64,000 nt of DNA. Origin: Selenomonas ruminantium subsp. lactilytica TAM6421 (lineage in GTDB: Bacteria; Bacillota; Negativicutes; Selenomonadales; Selenomonadaceae). The translations under genes were made by a program, and so were the position numbers. The stretch covers positions 1,302,001 to 1,366,000 of the forward strand of contig NC_017068.1 in assembly GCF_000284095.1 (NCBI RefSeq). Reading direction: 5' to 3'. Under the pieces are notes generated by a model, which saw only the letters and a program-made list of their open reading frames with translations, searched no databases and was not told where the DNA came from. Shown here in pieces: positions 9,324 through 17,669 of this stretch. Position 1 is the first letter of the stretch, and each line of letters opens with the position of its first letter.

Positions 9324-9725
9324 ATGGATCAGGCAAAAGAAATGGTAAAGAAAGACAATTCTCTAGGTTCAATCCGTATCGCAGATGAAGTGGTCAGCAT
9401 CATTGCCGGCCTCGCTGCCACGGAAGTGGAAGGTATTGCCGGCATGAGCGGCGGTATCGCCGGCGGCATTGCCGAAATGCTGGGGCGTAAGAATTTCGCC
9501 AAGGGCGTGAAGGTTGAAGTCGGTGAAAAAGAAGCTGCCGTTGACCTCTATATCATCGTGAAATACGGTGTTCGCATTCCGGACGTGGCTTTGGCTGCGC
9601 AGGAAAATGTCAAGCAGGCCATTGAGAATATGACGGGACTTTCCGTGGTGGAGGTCAATATCCATGTACAGGGCGTCGGTTTCCCCGATGATGAGGAGAA
9701 CAAGGAAGAGGTTCGCGTCCGCTAA
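9324..9725 (+). CDS. Asp23/Gls24 family envelope stress protein
   Basis: Soluble protein of 133 residues with the Asp23 family pattern: GSIRIADEVVSIIAGLAATEVEGIAGM at the N-terminus, VDLYIIVKYGVRIPDVALAAQENVKQAIENMTGL and VNIHVQGVGF at the C-terminus. Family members are anchored at the membrane by AmaP, which is encoded next door. The start at 9324 is chosen because GGAGGG at 9311-9316 is properly spaced for it. A -10 like TATAAT lies at 9277-9282. First gene of a cassette Asp23-AmaP-DUF2273. Confidence 0.92.
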   Translation: MDQAKEMVKKDNSLGSIRIADEVVSIIAGLAATEVEGIAGMSGGIAGGIAEMLGRKNFAKGVKVEVGEKEAAVDLYIIVKYGVRIPDVALAAQENVKQAIENMTGLSVVEVNIHVQGVGFPDDEENKEEVRVR

Positions 9726-9753
9726 GGCGTAGGCAGCGGAAGAGGCGCAATCT

Positions 9754-10329
9754 ATGAGTATAATCAATCGTTTTTTTGTTCTGTTATTGTCCCTTGCCTG
9801 CATTGGTCTGTCCGGGCTGATTATCGCAGCAGCTGTACAGGTGCTGCCGGAAAATGTCTGGCTCAAGCAGCTGCATTATATCCTGGGCCGGCAGGAGACC
9901 TTTATGGTCTGCATTGTGGTCCTGCTGATGGCGGTGAAACTGCTTTTTGCGGTGTTTTCCCGCAAGCCCGGTGATCCGTCCACCAGCAAAGGCGAATATG
10001 TCATCGATGCCGGGCCTCAGGGTGAGGTGCGCGTGGCGTTGGAGGCCATGCGCAGCCTTGCAGACCGCATGGCTCGGGAAGTGCATGGCGTACGGGATGC
10101 CAATGTGCGCATCAAGGCCAGAAATCCCAAAGAAGGCGCGGCCAGACTGTCGCTGGATGTGGATCTGACCGTAGGCCGCGAGGCGGATGTGTCTGTGGTG
10201 GCCAAGATCTTGACGGAGCGGGTGCAGGAGCATTTTCGCCGCACCATGGCTCTCGAGAGTGTGCCGGTCAATGTGGTGATTTCCGAAGTTTCCGATGCAC
10301 AGCCGGAAAAGAAACATCGTGTGGTCTAA
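9754..10329 (+). CDS. amaP: alkaline shock response membrane anchor protein AmaP
   Basis: Membrane protein of 191 residues with two N-terminal transmembrane segments (residues ~5-28 and ~50-70) and a cytoplasmic Asp23-like domain (EYVIDAGPQGEVRVALEAM...LDVDLTVG...VNVVISEV). In staphylococci AmaP recruits Asp23 to the membrane; the adjacency to the Asp23 gene supports the same role here. Confidence 0.85.
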   Translation: MSIINRFFVLLLSLACIGLSGLIIAAAVQVLPENVWLKQLHYILGRQETFMVCIVVLLMAVKLLFAVFSRKPGDPSTSKGEYVIDAGPQGEVRVALEAMRSLADRMAREVHGVRDANVRIKARNPKEGAARLSLDVDLTVGREADVSVVAKILTERVQEHFRRTMALESVPVNVVISEVSDAQPEKKHRVV

Positions 10330-10339
10330 GGCGGTGAGC

Positions 10340-10588
10340 ATGATGAAGGAAGATTTGCAGAAGATGCTGGCCGATATGTGGCGGGAACACCGTGGCAAGA
10401 GCTGCGGCCTGATCATTGGCATGCTCTTGGGCACGGCGGTGCTCTGCTTTGGCTTTTGGCATACTTTTTTCGTGCTTTGCTGCGGCCTGATCGGCCTGTT
10501 TATCGGTACACAGCTGGATAATGAGGAAGATGCTTTGGGCAGCCTCCGTGAGAAAGCGTGGATGCTTTTTGAGCGTTTTCAGCGGTAA
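10340..10588 (+). CDS. DUF2273 small membrane protein
   Basis: An 82-residue protein with two hydrophobic helices (LIIGMLLGTAVLCFGFW and FFVLCCGLIGLFIGTQLD), the standard DUF2273 layout. DUF2273 is regularly encoded in Asp23/AmaP cassettes, as here. ATGATG starts at 10340 behind GGCGGTGAG; the earlier in-frame start lies inside amaP and lacks a ribosome-binding site. Confidence 0.85.
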   Translation: MMKEDLQKMLADMWREHRGKSCGLIIGMLLGTAVLCFGFWHTFFVLCCGLIGLFIGTQLDNEEDALGSLREKAWMLFERFQR

Positions 10589-10624
10589 AACGCTTGTAAT
10601 AAAGAATGTTAAGGAAGGTAAGTA

Positions 10625-11053
10625 ATGAGTCGTAGACAAGCAAGGGAAGCAGCCCTGCAGGCGCTTTTCCAATTAGATCTGAATCCCGGTGAAGCAGAGC
10701 AGCAGGAGCAGTATGAAACGCTCGCCATCGATACGGTGTTAGGCGAGCTGGAAGCTCCTCTGAGCAAGCGTGACCGCGAGTTCATCAAGACGTTGGTACA
10801 TGGTACCCGGGTGAATCTGTCAGCGATTGACAGCCTGATTGCTGCCAGCTCCAAAGATTGGAAGATTGAGCGCATGGCAACGGTGGACCGCAATATCACG
10901 CGGCTGGCAACATATGAGATCCGTTTTGCTGAGGAGAAACTGGTTCCCAATATTGCCATCAACGAAGCTGTGGAACTGGCGAAGAAATTTGGTACGGATG
11001 ATTCCAGCCGTTATGTCAACGGCATACTCGGAGCGATGATGAAGGCTCAGTGA
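10625..11053 (+). CDS. nusB: transcription antitermination factor NusB
   Basis: An all-helical RNA-binding protein of 142 residues that joins NusE/S10 on boxA of rRNA leaders. Starts MSRRQAREAALQALFQLDL, contains the family core DRNITRLATYEIRF and NEAVELAKKFGTDDSSRYVNGILG. AAGGAAGG precedes the start. Usual length. It heads the long housekeeping run to recN, although a repeat element separates it from xseA. Confidence 0.98.
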   Translation: MSRRQAREAALQALFQLDLNPGEAEQQEQYETLAIDTVLGELEAPLSKRDREFIKTLVHGTRVNLSAIDSLIAASSKDWKIERMATVDRNITRLATYEIRFAEEKLVPNIAINEAVELAKKFGTDDSSRYVNGILGAMMKAQ

Positions 11054-11080
11054 GTGATTGGGACTGGAGCTGTGAAAAAG

Positions 11081-11198
11081 AGCCGCCCCCTATGGGGGAG
11101 GGGGACCGCGCAAGCGGTGGAAGGGGCTTTTGAGGTCGGATGTACCTTATGCCCCTTCCGTCAGCCGGTGGGCTGACACCTTCCCAAGGAGGCAGGCT
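11081..11198. repeat. 118-bp imperfect inverted-repeat element (MITE/REP-like)
   Basis: The whole intergenic gap between nusB and xseA is taken up by a palindromic element. Its left arm (AGCCGCCCCC...GGAAGGGGC) and right arm (GCCCCTTCC...GGCAGGCT) are imperfect reverse complements. Each arm carries its own hairpin (CCGC/GCGG on the left, CAGCC/GGCTG on the right), with a short unpaired centre. It encodes nothing and resembles dispersed non-autonomous palindromic repeats. In RNA it would form a large cruciform-like structure inside the operon. Confidence 0.75.
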
Positions 11199-11236
11199 GT
11201 TCATGGCTCCAGTTTTCGTGCGTGTGGAGGGATTGC

Positions 11237-12442
11237 ATGGGAGTACATTCTGTTAGCGATATCAATCGCTTTCTCAAGAATCTTCTGGCCAGTGAACCTA
11301 TTTTACGGGGAATTGCGGTACGGGGCGAGATTTCCAATTTCAAGAAATATCCTTCCGGTCATTGTTATTTTACGTTAAAGGATGCCAGCTCGGCATTGAA
11401 ATGCGTGATGTTCCGGAGCTATGCTGGGACATTGCGTTTTATGCCCCAGAATGGCATGCAGGTGGTGGCTGCGGGCAGCGTCTCGGTCTATGAGAGGGAT
11501 GGCGTCTATCAGCTCTATGTGGAAAGCATGCTGCCAGAAGGCACGGGGGATCTGGCGCTGGCCTTTGAGCAGCTCAAGGAAAAGCTGGCCGCAGAAGGCC
11601 TGTTTGACCAATCAAGAAAGCGCCCTCTGCCACCATTTCCCAAAAGGATTGGTGTCGTGACCAGTTCGGCTGGTGCGGTGCTGCGGGATATCTATCGGGT
11701 ATCCAAGCGGCGCTGGCCGCAGGTGCAGCTGGTACTTTATCCCGTGCAGGTGCAAGGGGAAGGGGCTGCAGAACAGATTGCCGCCGGCATTGGTTTTTTC
11801 TCCCGCAAGTATCCCGTGGATGTGATCATTGCGGGCCGGGGCGGCGGCTCCATGGAGGACTTGTGGGCCTTCAACGAGGAAGTGGTGGTCAGGGCCATTG
11901 CAGCGGCTAAGGTGCCGTTGATTTCGGCCGTAGGCCATGAGACGGATTTTACCCTGGCGGATTTTGCCGCCGATATGCGGGCCGCTACGCCCTCCCAGGC
12001 AGCGGAACTGGCGGTGCCTGACCAGTCAGAAGTCAGACGTCAGGTGGAGAATCTGACCGGTCAATTGACGCGTCAGATGCAGGGGGCCATTGCCGCCCGC
12101 CGGACAAGACTTGAAAATATTCTGCAGAGCCGTGTACTGCGGGATCCTCAGAGCTTGCTGGCCGAGCGGCGCCAACGGCTGGATTTCCTGTTGGCCGGCC
12201 TGCAGAAGACGGTTCAGGCGGATATGCAGGACAAGCGTCATCGCCTGGGTCTGCTGTTGAACCGGCTGGCGGCCATCAATCCGGCTGCGGTGATGGGCCG
12301 GGGCTACGGCCTGCTGACCAGACAGGATAAGCTGATCACAAGCGTGAATGCTGTGGCGGTAAATGATGAACTGGATGTGACGCTCAGGGATGGAATCATC
12401 TCCGTGCGGGCACTTACGATAAGGGAAAAGGGTGACAGGTAA
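11237..12442 (+). CDS. xseA: exodeoxyribonuclease VII large subunit
   Basis: Catalytic subunit of ExoVII, which degrades single-stranded DNA from both ends. N-terminal OB-fold (SVSDINRFLKNLLASEPIL...VRGEISNFKKYPSGHCYFTLKD), catalytic core with IGVVTSSAGAVLRDI, DVIIAGRGGGSMEDLWAFNEE and SAVGHETDFTLADFAADMRAATPSQAAEL, then a coiled coil. Near-standard length of 401 residues from the ATG at 11237, preceded by TGGAGGG. Overlaps xseB by one base. Confidence 0.98.
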   Translation: MGVHSVSDINRFLKNLLASEPILRGIAVRGEISNFKKYPSGHCYFTLKDASSALKCVMFRSYAGTLRFMPQNGMQVVAAGSVSVYERDGVYQLYVESMLPEGTGDLALAFEQLKEKLAAEGLFDQSRKRPLPPFPKRIGVVTSSAGAVLRDIYRVSKRRWPQVQLVLYPVQVQGEGAAEQIAAGIGFFSRKYPVDVIIAGRGGGSMEDLWAFNEEVVVRAIAAAKVPLISAVGHETDFTLADFAADMRAATPSQAAELAVPDQSEVRRQVENLTGQLTRQMQGAIAARRTRLENILQSRVLRDPQSLLAERRQRLDFLLAGLQKTVQADMQDKRHRLGLLLNRLAAINPAAVMGRGYGLLTRQDKLITSVNAVAVNDELDVTLRDGIISVRALTIREKGDR

Positions 12443-12681
12443 TGCCAAGAAAAAAAGAACTTTCCTTTGAGGAATCCCTGGACAAGCTGGAAGCCATCGT
12501 GGAAGCGATGGAACAGAGCGATACCAGTCTCAAGGATTTGATGGCCAACTACACGGAGGGCATGAAGCTTGGCGAAGCCTGCCTGCAGGAACTGGCCAAG
12601 GCCGAGGCGGCTATGGATCTGGTCATCAAAAAAGACGGCAACAAGATTGCGGAAGCAGAATTAAACATAGAAGGGGAATAA
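12442..12681 (+). CDS. xseB: exodeoxyribonuclease VII small subunit
   Basis: Helical 79-residue accessory subunit of ExoVII: SFEESLDKLEAIVEAMEQSDTSL and GMKLGEACLQELAKAE are the family signatures. Start overlaps the xseA stop (TAATG), which ties its translation to xseA. Confidence 0.97.
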   Translation: MPRKKELSFEESLDKLEAIVEAMEQSDTSLKDLMANYTEGMKLGEACLQELAKAEAAMDLVIKKDGNKIAEAELNIEGE

Positions 12682-12683
12682 CC

Positions 12684-13565
12684 ATGGAACTGAAGAAAAT
12701 CTGGCAGGAACGCAGTGCTTTGGTAGAAGCGCAGCTGGTGAAAGAATTGAATGAAGCAAATCCGTTGGACAAGACGCTCTGCGAGGCGATGAAATACAGC
12801 CTGATGGCTGGCGGCAAACGCCTGCGTCCTGTGCTGTTGATGGCCGCAGCCGATGCTGTCGGGGCTAAGGGCACGGACTATCTGACCACAGGCTGTGCCA
12901 TGGAGATGATTCATACCTATTCCCTGATTCACGATGATCTGCCAGCCATGGATGATGATGATTACCGCCGTGGCAAGCTGACCAACCATAAGGTCTATGG
13001 TGCCGGCATGGCTACCCTGGCCGGGGATGCCCTGCTGACGCTGGCCTTTGAAGTGATCCTGCGCCAGCAGGGTGTCAGCGCGGAAAAACTCGTGCAGGTA
13101 ACCCGGGAAATCAGCCAGGCAGCTGGCCCCGATGGCATGGTGGGCGGTCAGGCTCTCGATATGGAATCCGAAGACAAGCAGATTTCCATGGAGACCATGA
13201 AAAACATCCATCTGGGCAAGACCGGCGCCCTGTTCCGAGCTGCCATCCGCAGCGGCGCTATCCTGGGCGGTGCGGATGAAAAGGCTTTGGCGGCACTGAC
13301 TACCTATGCCGATAATTTCGGGCTGGCCTTCCAGATTACCGACGATATCCTGGATGTCATTGGCGATGAAGCTGTGATTGGCAAGCCAGTGGGCAGTGAC
13401 GAGAAGAACCATAAGTCCACTTATGTGACGCTGACTTCGCTGGAAGAGGCGCAGAAGCTGGCCCAGGAAGCCGTGGATACGGCTGTGGACGCCCTGCAGA
13501 TCTTTGGGGATGAGGCAGATTTCCTGCGGGAACTGGTGGCCTATTTGGTAAAACGCAATAAATAA
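12684..13565 (+). CDS. ispA: farnesyl/geranyl diphosphate synthase (polyprenyl synthetase)
   Basis: Condenses IPP with DMAPP/GPP to farnesyl diphosphate for undecaprenyl and quinone side chains. Sequence shows GGKRLRP (substrate entry), first Asp-rich motif in LIHDDLPAMDDDDYRRG, and second motif FQITDDILD, with GKPVGSDEKNHKSTY after it, all as in bacterial short-chain IspA. Starts two bases after xseB and precedes dxs, the usual Firmicute arrangement linking isoprenoid steps. Confidence 0.97.
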   Translation: MELKKIWQERSALVEAQLVKELNEANPLDKTLCEAMKYSLMAGGKRLRPVLLMAAADAVGAKGTDYLTTGCAMEMIHTYSLIHDDLPAMDDDDYRRGKLTNHKVYGAGMATLAGDALLTLAFEVILRQQGVSAEKLVQVTREISQAAGPDGMVGGQALDMESEDKQISMETMKNIHLGKTGALFRAAIRSGAILGGADEKALAALTTYADNFGLAFQITDDILDVIGDEAVIGKPVGSDEKNHKSTYVTLTSLEEAQKLAQEAVDTAVDALQIFGDEADFLRELVAYLVKRNK

Positions 13566-13578
13566 TGGGGAAGTGCGG

Positions 13579-15456
13579 ATGATCATGTATCCACTTTTAG
13601 AAAAAATCAAGGAAGCAGCTGATGTCAAGCATTACAGCGTCAGCGAATTGGAGCGGCTCGCCAAGGAATTGCGGGAATTCATTGTGGAGACGGTGGCAGA
13701 GAATGGGGGACATCTGGCACCGAGTCTGGGAACAGTGGAGCTGACACTGGCTCTTTACAGTGTCTTCAACTTTCCCAAGGACAAGCTGATCTGGGATGTG
13801 GGGCATCAGGCCTACAGCCATAAGATACTCACAGGCCGGCGGGAAAGATTCCATACCCTGCGCCAGAAGGGCGGGATCACCGGTTTTCCCAACCGCTTTG
13901 AATCGGATTACGATGCCTTCGGTGTCGGCCATGCCAGCACCTCGATTTCGGCGGCTCTGGGGATGGCCATATCCCGGGATCTGAGTGGCCGTAAAAATGA
14001 GGTGATCGCCGTAATCGGTGATGGTGCCCTGACCGGTGGCGAAGCCTTTGAGGCCCTTAATCATGCAGGGGATTTAGGAAAAAAAATCATCGTTATCCTG
14101 AACGATAACGAAATGTCCATTGATAAGAATGTGGGCGGTCTCAGCGAATATCTGTCCCGGATCCGCATCACGCCGCAGTACAATAAGGCCAAAAAGGACA
14201 TGGGCAGCCTGCTTATGAGCATTCCCCATATCGGGGACAAGGCTTTCCGCACGGCACAGGTGGTCAAGGACAGCGTCCGGGCTGCATTGGTGCCCGGCGG
14301 CATCTTTGAGGAGCTGGGCTTTCACTACATCGGTCCGGTGGATGGTCACAATATCAGCCTGCTGCAGGAAATCCTGGAAAGTGCCCGGGAGATGAGCGGC
14401 CCGGTGCTGATCCATATCCATACCACCAAGGGCAAGGGCTATGCTCCGGCGGAAATGGAACCGGATAAGTTTCATGGCATCGGCAAATTCAATAAGGAAA
14501 CGGGAAAATGCCTGCCGAAAGAAGGCGCGCCTTCCTATACCTCAGTGTTCAGCAAGGCGCTGATTGAACTGGCGGATAAGGACAGCAACATCACGGCCAT
14601 CACGGCGGCCATGCCCAGTGGCACGGGGCTCAAGGCCTTTGGTCAGGAGTATCCCGCCCGCTTCTTCGATGTGGGCATTGCCGAGGAGCATGCGGTGACC
14701 TTGGCGGCCGGCATGGCAGCTGATGGCAAGCATCCGGTGGTAGCCCTCTATTCCACCTTCGCCCAGCGGGCCTACGATCAGCTTATGCACGATGTGTGCT
14801 TGCAGAATCTGCCCGTAACCCTGTGTCTTGACCGGGCCGGGCTGGTGGGGGCAGATGGGCCCACCCATCATGGCGCCTTTGACCTGTCCTACCTGCGGCA
14901 TATGCCCAATATGACGGTCTTCGTGCCCAAGGATGAAGCGGAGCTACGGGATATGCTGGCAACGGCTGTCAAAATGGAAAGCCCCACGGCTGTCCGTTAC
15001 CCCCGTGGCAATGGACAGGGTGTAGAACTGCAGGCAGGATTCAATGATATTCCGGCAGGCAAAGCAGAGCTTCTGCGGGATGGCAGTGATGTGGCAATCC
15101 TCGCATTGGGACCAATCACTTATAAGGCATTGGCAGCCGCAAAGCTTCTGCAGCAGCAGGGAATTTCCGCTGCCGTGGTGAATATGCGCTTTGCCAAGCC
15201 CCTGGATACGGAGATGATCCAGCGTCTGCGCCATGTGCAATTGCTGGTGACGGTGGAGGAGAACTCCCTGGTGGGCGGTTTCGGTTCCGGCATGGCAGAA
15301 TACCTAACGGATAGTGGCCTGGCGCGCAGCGTGGATCTATTGCGTTTAGGCCTGCCGGATCGGTTCGTGGAGCAGGGAACGCAGGAAGAATTACTGACAC
15401 TCTGCAGCCTACAGCCGGAACAGATGGCAGAACGAATAAAGGAAAGATTGAAGTAA
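13579..15456 (+). CDS. dxs: 1-deoxy-D-xylulose-5-phosphate synthase
   Basis: Thiamine-diphosphate enzyme for the first step of the MEP isoprenoid pathway (pyruvate + glyceraldehyde 3-phosphate). N-terminal TPP-binding motif IGDGALTGGEAFEALNHAG...LNDNEMSID, HVG-like VGHQAYSHKILTGR, central Glu in FDVGIAEEHAVTLAAGMA, and transketolase C domain. About 625 residues, full length. Start taken at ATG 13579, spaced correctly behind GGGGAAG. Overlaps the next gene by one base. Confidence 0.98.
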   Translation: MIMYPLLEKIKEAADVKHYSVSELERLAKELREFIVETVAENGGHLAPSLGTVELTLALYSVFNFPKDKLIWDVGHQAYSHKILTGRRERFHTLRQKGGITGFPNRFESDYDAFGVGHASTSISAALGMAISRDLSGRKNEVIAVIGDGALTGGEAFEALNHAGDLGKKIIVILNDNEMSIDKNVGGLSEYLSRIRITPQYNKAKKDMGSLLMSIPHIGDKAFRTAQVVKDSVRAALVPGGIFEELGFHYIGPVDGHNISLLQEILESAREMSGPVLIHIHTTKGKGYAPAEMEPDKFHGIGKFNKETGKCLPKEGAPSYTSVFSKALIELADKDSNITAITAAMPSGTGLKAFGQEYPARFFDVGIAEEHAVTLAAGMAADGKHPVVALYSTFAQRAYDQLMHDVCLQNLPVTLCLDRAGLVGADGPTHHGAFDLSYLRHMPNMTVFVPKDEAELRDMLATAVKMESPTAVRYPRGNGQGVELQAGFNDIPAGKAELLRDGSDVAILALGPITYKALAAAKLLQQQGISAAVVNMRFAKPLDTEMIQRLRHVQLLVTVEENSLVGGFGSGMAEYLTDSGLARSVDLLRLGLPDRFVEQGTQEELLTLCSLQPEQMAERIKERLK

Positions 15457-16265
15457 TGGCAAAACAACGTTTAGATATACTTTTGGTGGAACGTGGCCTG
15501 GCTGGCAGCCGGGAACGGGCCAAGCGCATGATTATGGCGGGCGAGGTCCTCGTGGATAATCAGAAGGTGGATAAGGCCGGTGCTACGGTAAAGGCCGAGG
15601 CCGAAATCCGCCTATTGGGCAATGACATTCCCTATGTGAGCCGGGGCGGCCTGAAATTGGCCAAGGCCATGGCCGAATTTGGTGTGGAGATTGAAGGCAA
15701 GCGCTGTGCCGATATCGGCGCATCCACCGGTGGCTTTACCGACTGCATGTTGCAGAACGGTGCTGTGCAGGTCTTTGCCATCGATGTGGGCTATGGTCAG
15801 CTGGCCTGGAAATTGCGCACCGATGAACGGGTGGTCAATATGGAACGCACCAATATCCGCAATGTGACGCCGGAAGATATCGGCACTTTGCTGGATTTTG
15901 CCTCCATCGACGTGGCCTTTATCTCCCTGACCAAAGTATTGCCTGTCACCCATACCCTGCTGAATGATAACGGTGAAGTGGTGGCGCTGATCAAGCCCCA
16001 GTTCGAAGCCGGTCGGGAGAATGTAGGCAAGAAGGGCGTCGTCCGCGATCCCAAGGTCCATGAAGAAGTGATCCGCAAGGTCACGGCCTTTGCCCGGGAA
16101 ACCGGTTTTTGCACGATGGCCCTGACCTTCTCACCGGTCAAGGGGCCGGAGGGCAATATTGAATATCTCGTCCGCCTGTCCAAAGATCTGACAAAAGAGG
16201 ACACGGTCACCGAAGAACGCATTCTGCAGGTGGTGGCTGAGGCCCACGGCGAACTGGACAAATAA
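15456..16265 (+). CDS. TlyA family rRNA (cytidine-2'-O)-methyltransferase
   Basis: Residues ~1-60 form an S4 RNA-binding domain (RLDILLVERGLAGSRERAKRMIMAGEVLVDNQ). The remainder is an FtsJ-type Rossmann methyltransferase with SAM motif DIGASTGGFTDCML and a catalytic-region segment DVAFISLTKVLPVTHTLL. TlyA proteins methylate 16S/23S rRNA cytidines; the exact target here is unknown. The dxs-tlyA-nadK-argR-recN order is common in Firmicutes. Confidence 0.92.
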   Translation: MAKQRLDILLVERGLAGSRERAKRMIMAGEVLVDNQKVDKAGATVKAEAEIRLLGNDIPYVSRGGLKLAKAMAEFGVEIEGKRCADIGASTGGFTDCMLQNGAVQVFAIDVGYGQLAWKLRTDERVVNMERTNIRNVTPEDIGTLLDFASIDVAFISLTKVLPVTHTLLNDNGEVVALIKPQFEAGRENVGKKGVVRDPKVHEEVIRKVTAFARETGFCTMALTFSPVKGPEGNIEYLVRLSKDLTKEDTVTEERILQVVAEAHGELDK

Positions 16266-16295
16266 GGAAAAGGGTCAATTAAGGAGCGGTGCAAT

Positions 16296-17150
16296 ATGCC
16301 AATCAAGACCATTGCCATATTTCCCAATGTGAGCAAGCCGCAGTCTCCGGAAGTGCTGCGGCGGATCCTGCAGTTTTATCAGGATAAAGATGTGCAGCTG
16401 ATGCTGCCGGTGGACGAGTCGCGTTACTTTGATCTGGAACATTTGGGCGTGCCGGATATCGAAAAACAGCAGGCGGATATCGCCTTGTCCATTGGCGGTG
16501 ATGGCACACTGCTGGGGGTCTGCCGCCGCTATGGCGCCAGCGCTGTGCCCGTCTGCGGCATCAATATCGGCACATTGGGTTTTATGGCCGATATCGAGCT
16601 CAGTGAGCTGGAAATGAAATTGCAGAAGCTGTTGGCTGGGGATTATCGCATTGAACATCGCCTGCTTCTGGCTGGCTTTGCCAAGTCCGATGGGGAGGAG
16701 CGCTTCTTAGGTCACGCCATCAATGATGTGGTGGTGACCAAGGGCGGCGTGGCGCGCATGCTGCATCTGGGCCTGTCCATCAACGATTCCCATCTGATGG
16801 ATTACAAGGCAGACGGCGTGATCGTGTCCTCGCCTACGGGCTCCACGGCCTATTCTCTGTCGGCAGGCGGCCCTATCATGAGCCCGTCCATTCAGGCCCT
16901 GCTGGTGACGCCAATCTGTGCCCATACCTTCAACATGCGCCCCTTGGTGGTGGGACAGGATGATGTGGTGCATATCAAGATTGCCGCCATCCATCAGGAT
17001 ATCATCGTGACCTTTGACGGTCAGGAGAGTTTCCGCCTGTTGCCGGGGGATGAAGTGACCGTGATGAAATCCACGGCCCAGGCCGGCATCATCAAATTTG
17101 AAGACAAGGACTATTATCAGATTTTACGCACCAAACTTTGGAAAGGATAA
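16296..17150 (+). CDS. nadK: NAD kinase
   Basis: Phosphorylates NAD to NADP. The diagnostic GGDGT is present in LSIGGDGTLLGVCR, followed by NIGTLGFMADIE, the NE/D-type HAINDVVVTKGG and DGVIVSSPTGSTAYSLSAGGP. 284 residues, normal. Start at ATG 16296 behind AAGGAGCGG. Confidence 0.97.
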   Translation: MPIKTIAIFPNVSKPQSPEVLRRILQFYQDKDVQLMLPVDESRYFDLEHLGVPDIEKQQADIALSIGGDGTLLGVCRRYGASAVPVCGINIGTLGFMADIELSELEMKLQKLLAGDYRIEHRLLLAGFAKSDGEERFLGHAINDVVVTKGGVARMLHLGLSINDSHLMDYKADGVIVSSPTGSTAYSLSAGGPIMSPSIQALLVTPICAHTFNMRPLVVGQDDVVHIKIAAIHQDIIVTFDGQESFRLLPGDEVTVMKSTAQAGIIKFEDKDYYQILRTKLWKG

Positions 17151-17162
17151 TGGGGTGGAATC

Positions 17163-17654
17163 ATGAGCCAAAAAGAAACAACCAAGCGGGAAGGTGAAAA
17201 GGTGAAGAGTGTACGTCAGGCTGTAATCAAAAGTATTATCGGCAGCCAGATTATCGAAACCCAGGAGGATTTAGCGGATGCCCTGCGCGCACAGCGCATC
17301 AAGGTCACCCAGGCAACTGTGTCCCGGGATATCAAGGAAATGATGCTGATCAAGGTTCCCACCGGGGATGGTCGTTATCGTTATGCCTATCCCATGCAGA
17401 ATGCCGTGATCTTTACGGAGGAGCGCATGCAGCGACTGTTCCGGGATACGGTGGTGAACTGTGATTTCAGCGAGAACATCGTCGTGGTCAAGACCTTGCC
17501 CGGCGGCGCCAATACCGTAGCATCAGCCCTCGATCATGCCAACTGGCCGGAAGTGTTGGGAACCGTTGCCGGCGATGACAACATCTTCATCATCGTGAAG
17601 CCCAAGGCAGCCGCAGAAATTGTCACCAAGAGACTTATGTCATTTCTGGAGTAA
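17163..17654 (+). CDS. argR: arginine repressor
   Basis: Hexameric arginine-responsive regulator. Winged-helix domain with IKSIIGSQIIETQEDLADALRAQ...VTQATVSRDIKEMMLIKV; the C-terminal oligomerisation/arginine domain carries LGTVAGDDNIFIIVK, including the GDD co-repressor contact. There is an extra charged N-terminus (about 13 residues) compared with typical ArgR; an internal GTG at 17202 would give the conventional length. Located before recN as in many Firmicutes. Confidence 0.95.
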   Translation: MSQKETTKREGEKVKSVRQAVIKSIIGSQIIETQEDLADALRAQRIKVTQATVSRDIKEMMLIKVPTGDGRYRYAYPMQNAVIFTEERMQRLFRDTVVNCDFSENIVVVKTLPGGANTVASALDHANWPEVLGTVAGDDNIFIIVKPKAAAEIVTKRLMSFLE

Positions 17655-17669
17655 AGGGGAATCACGGCG

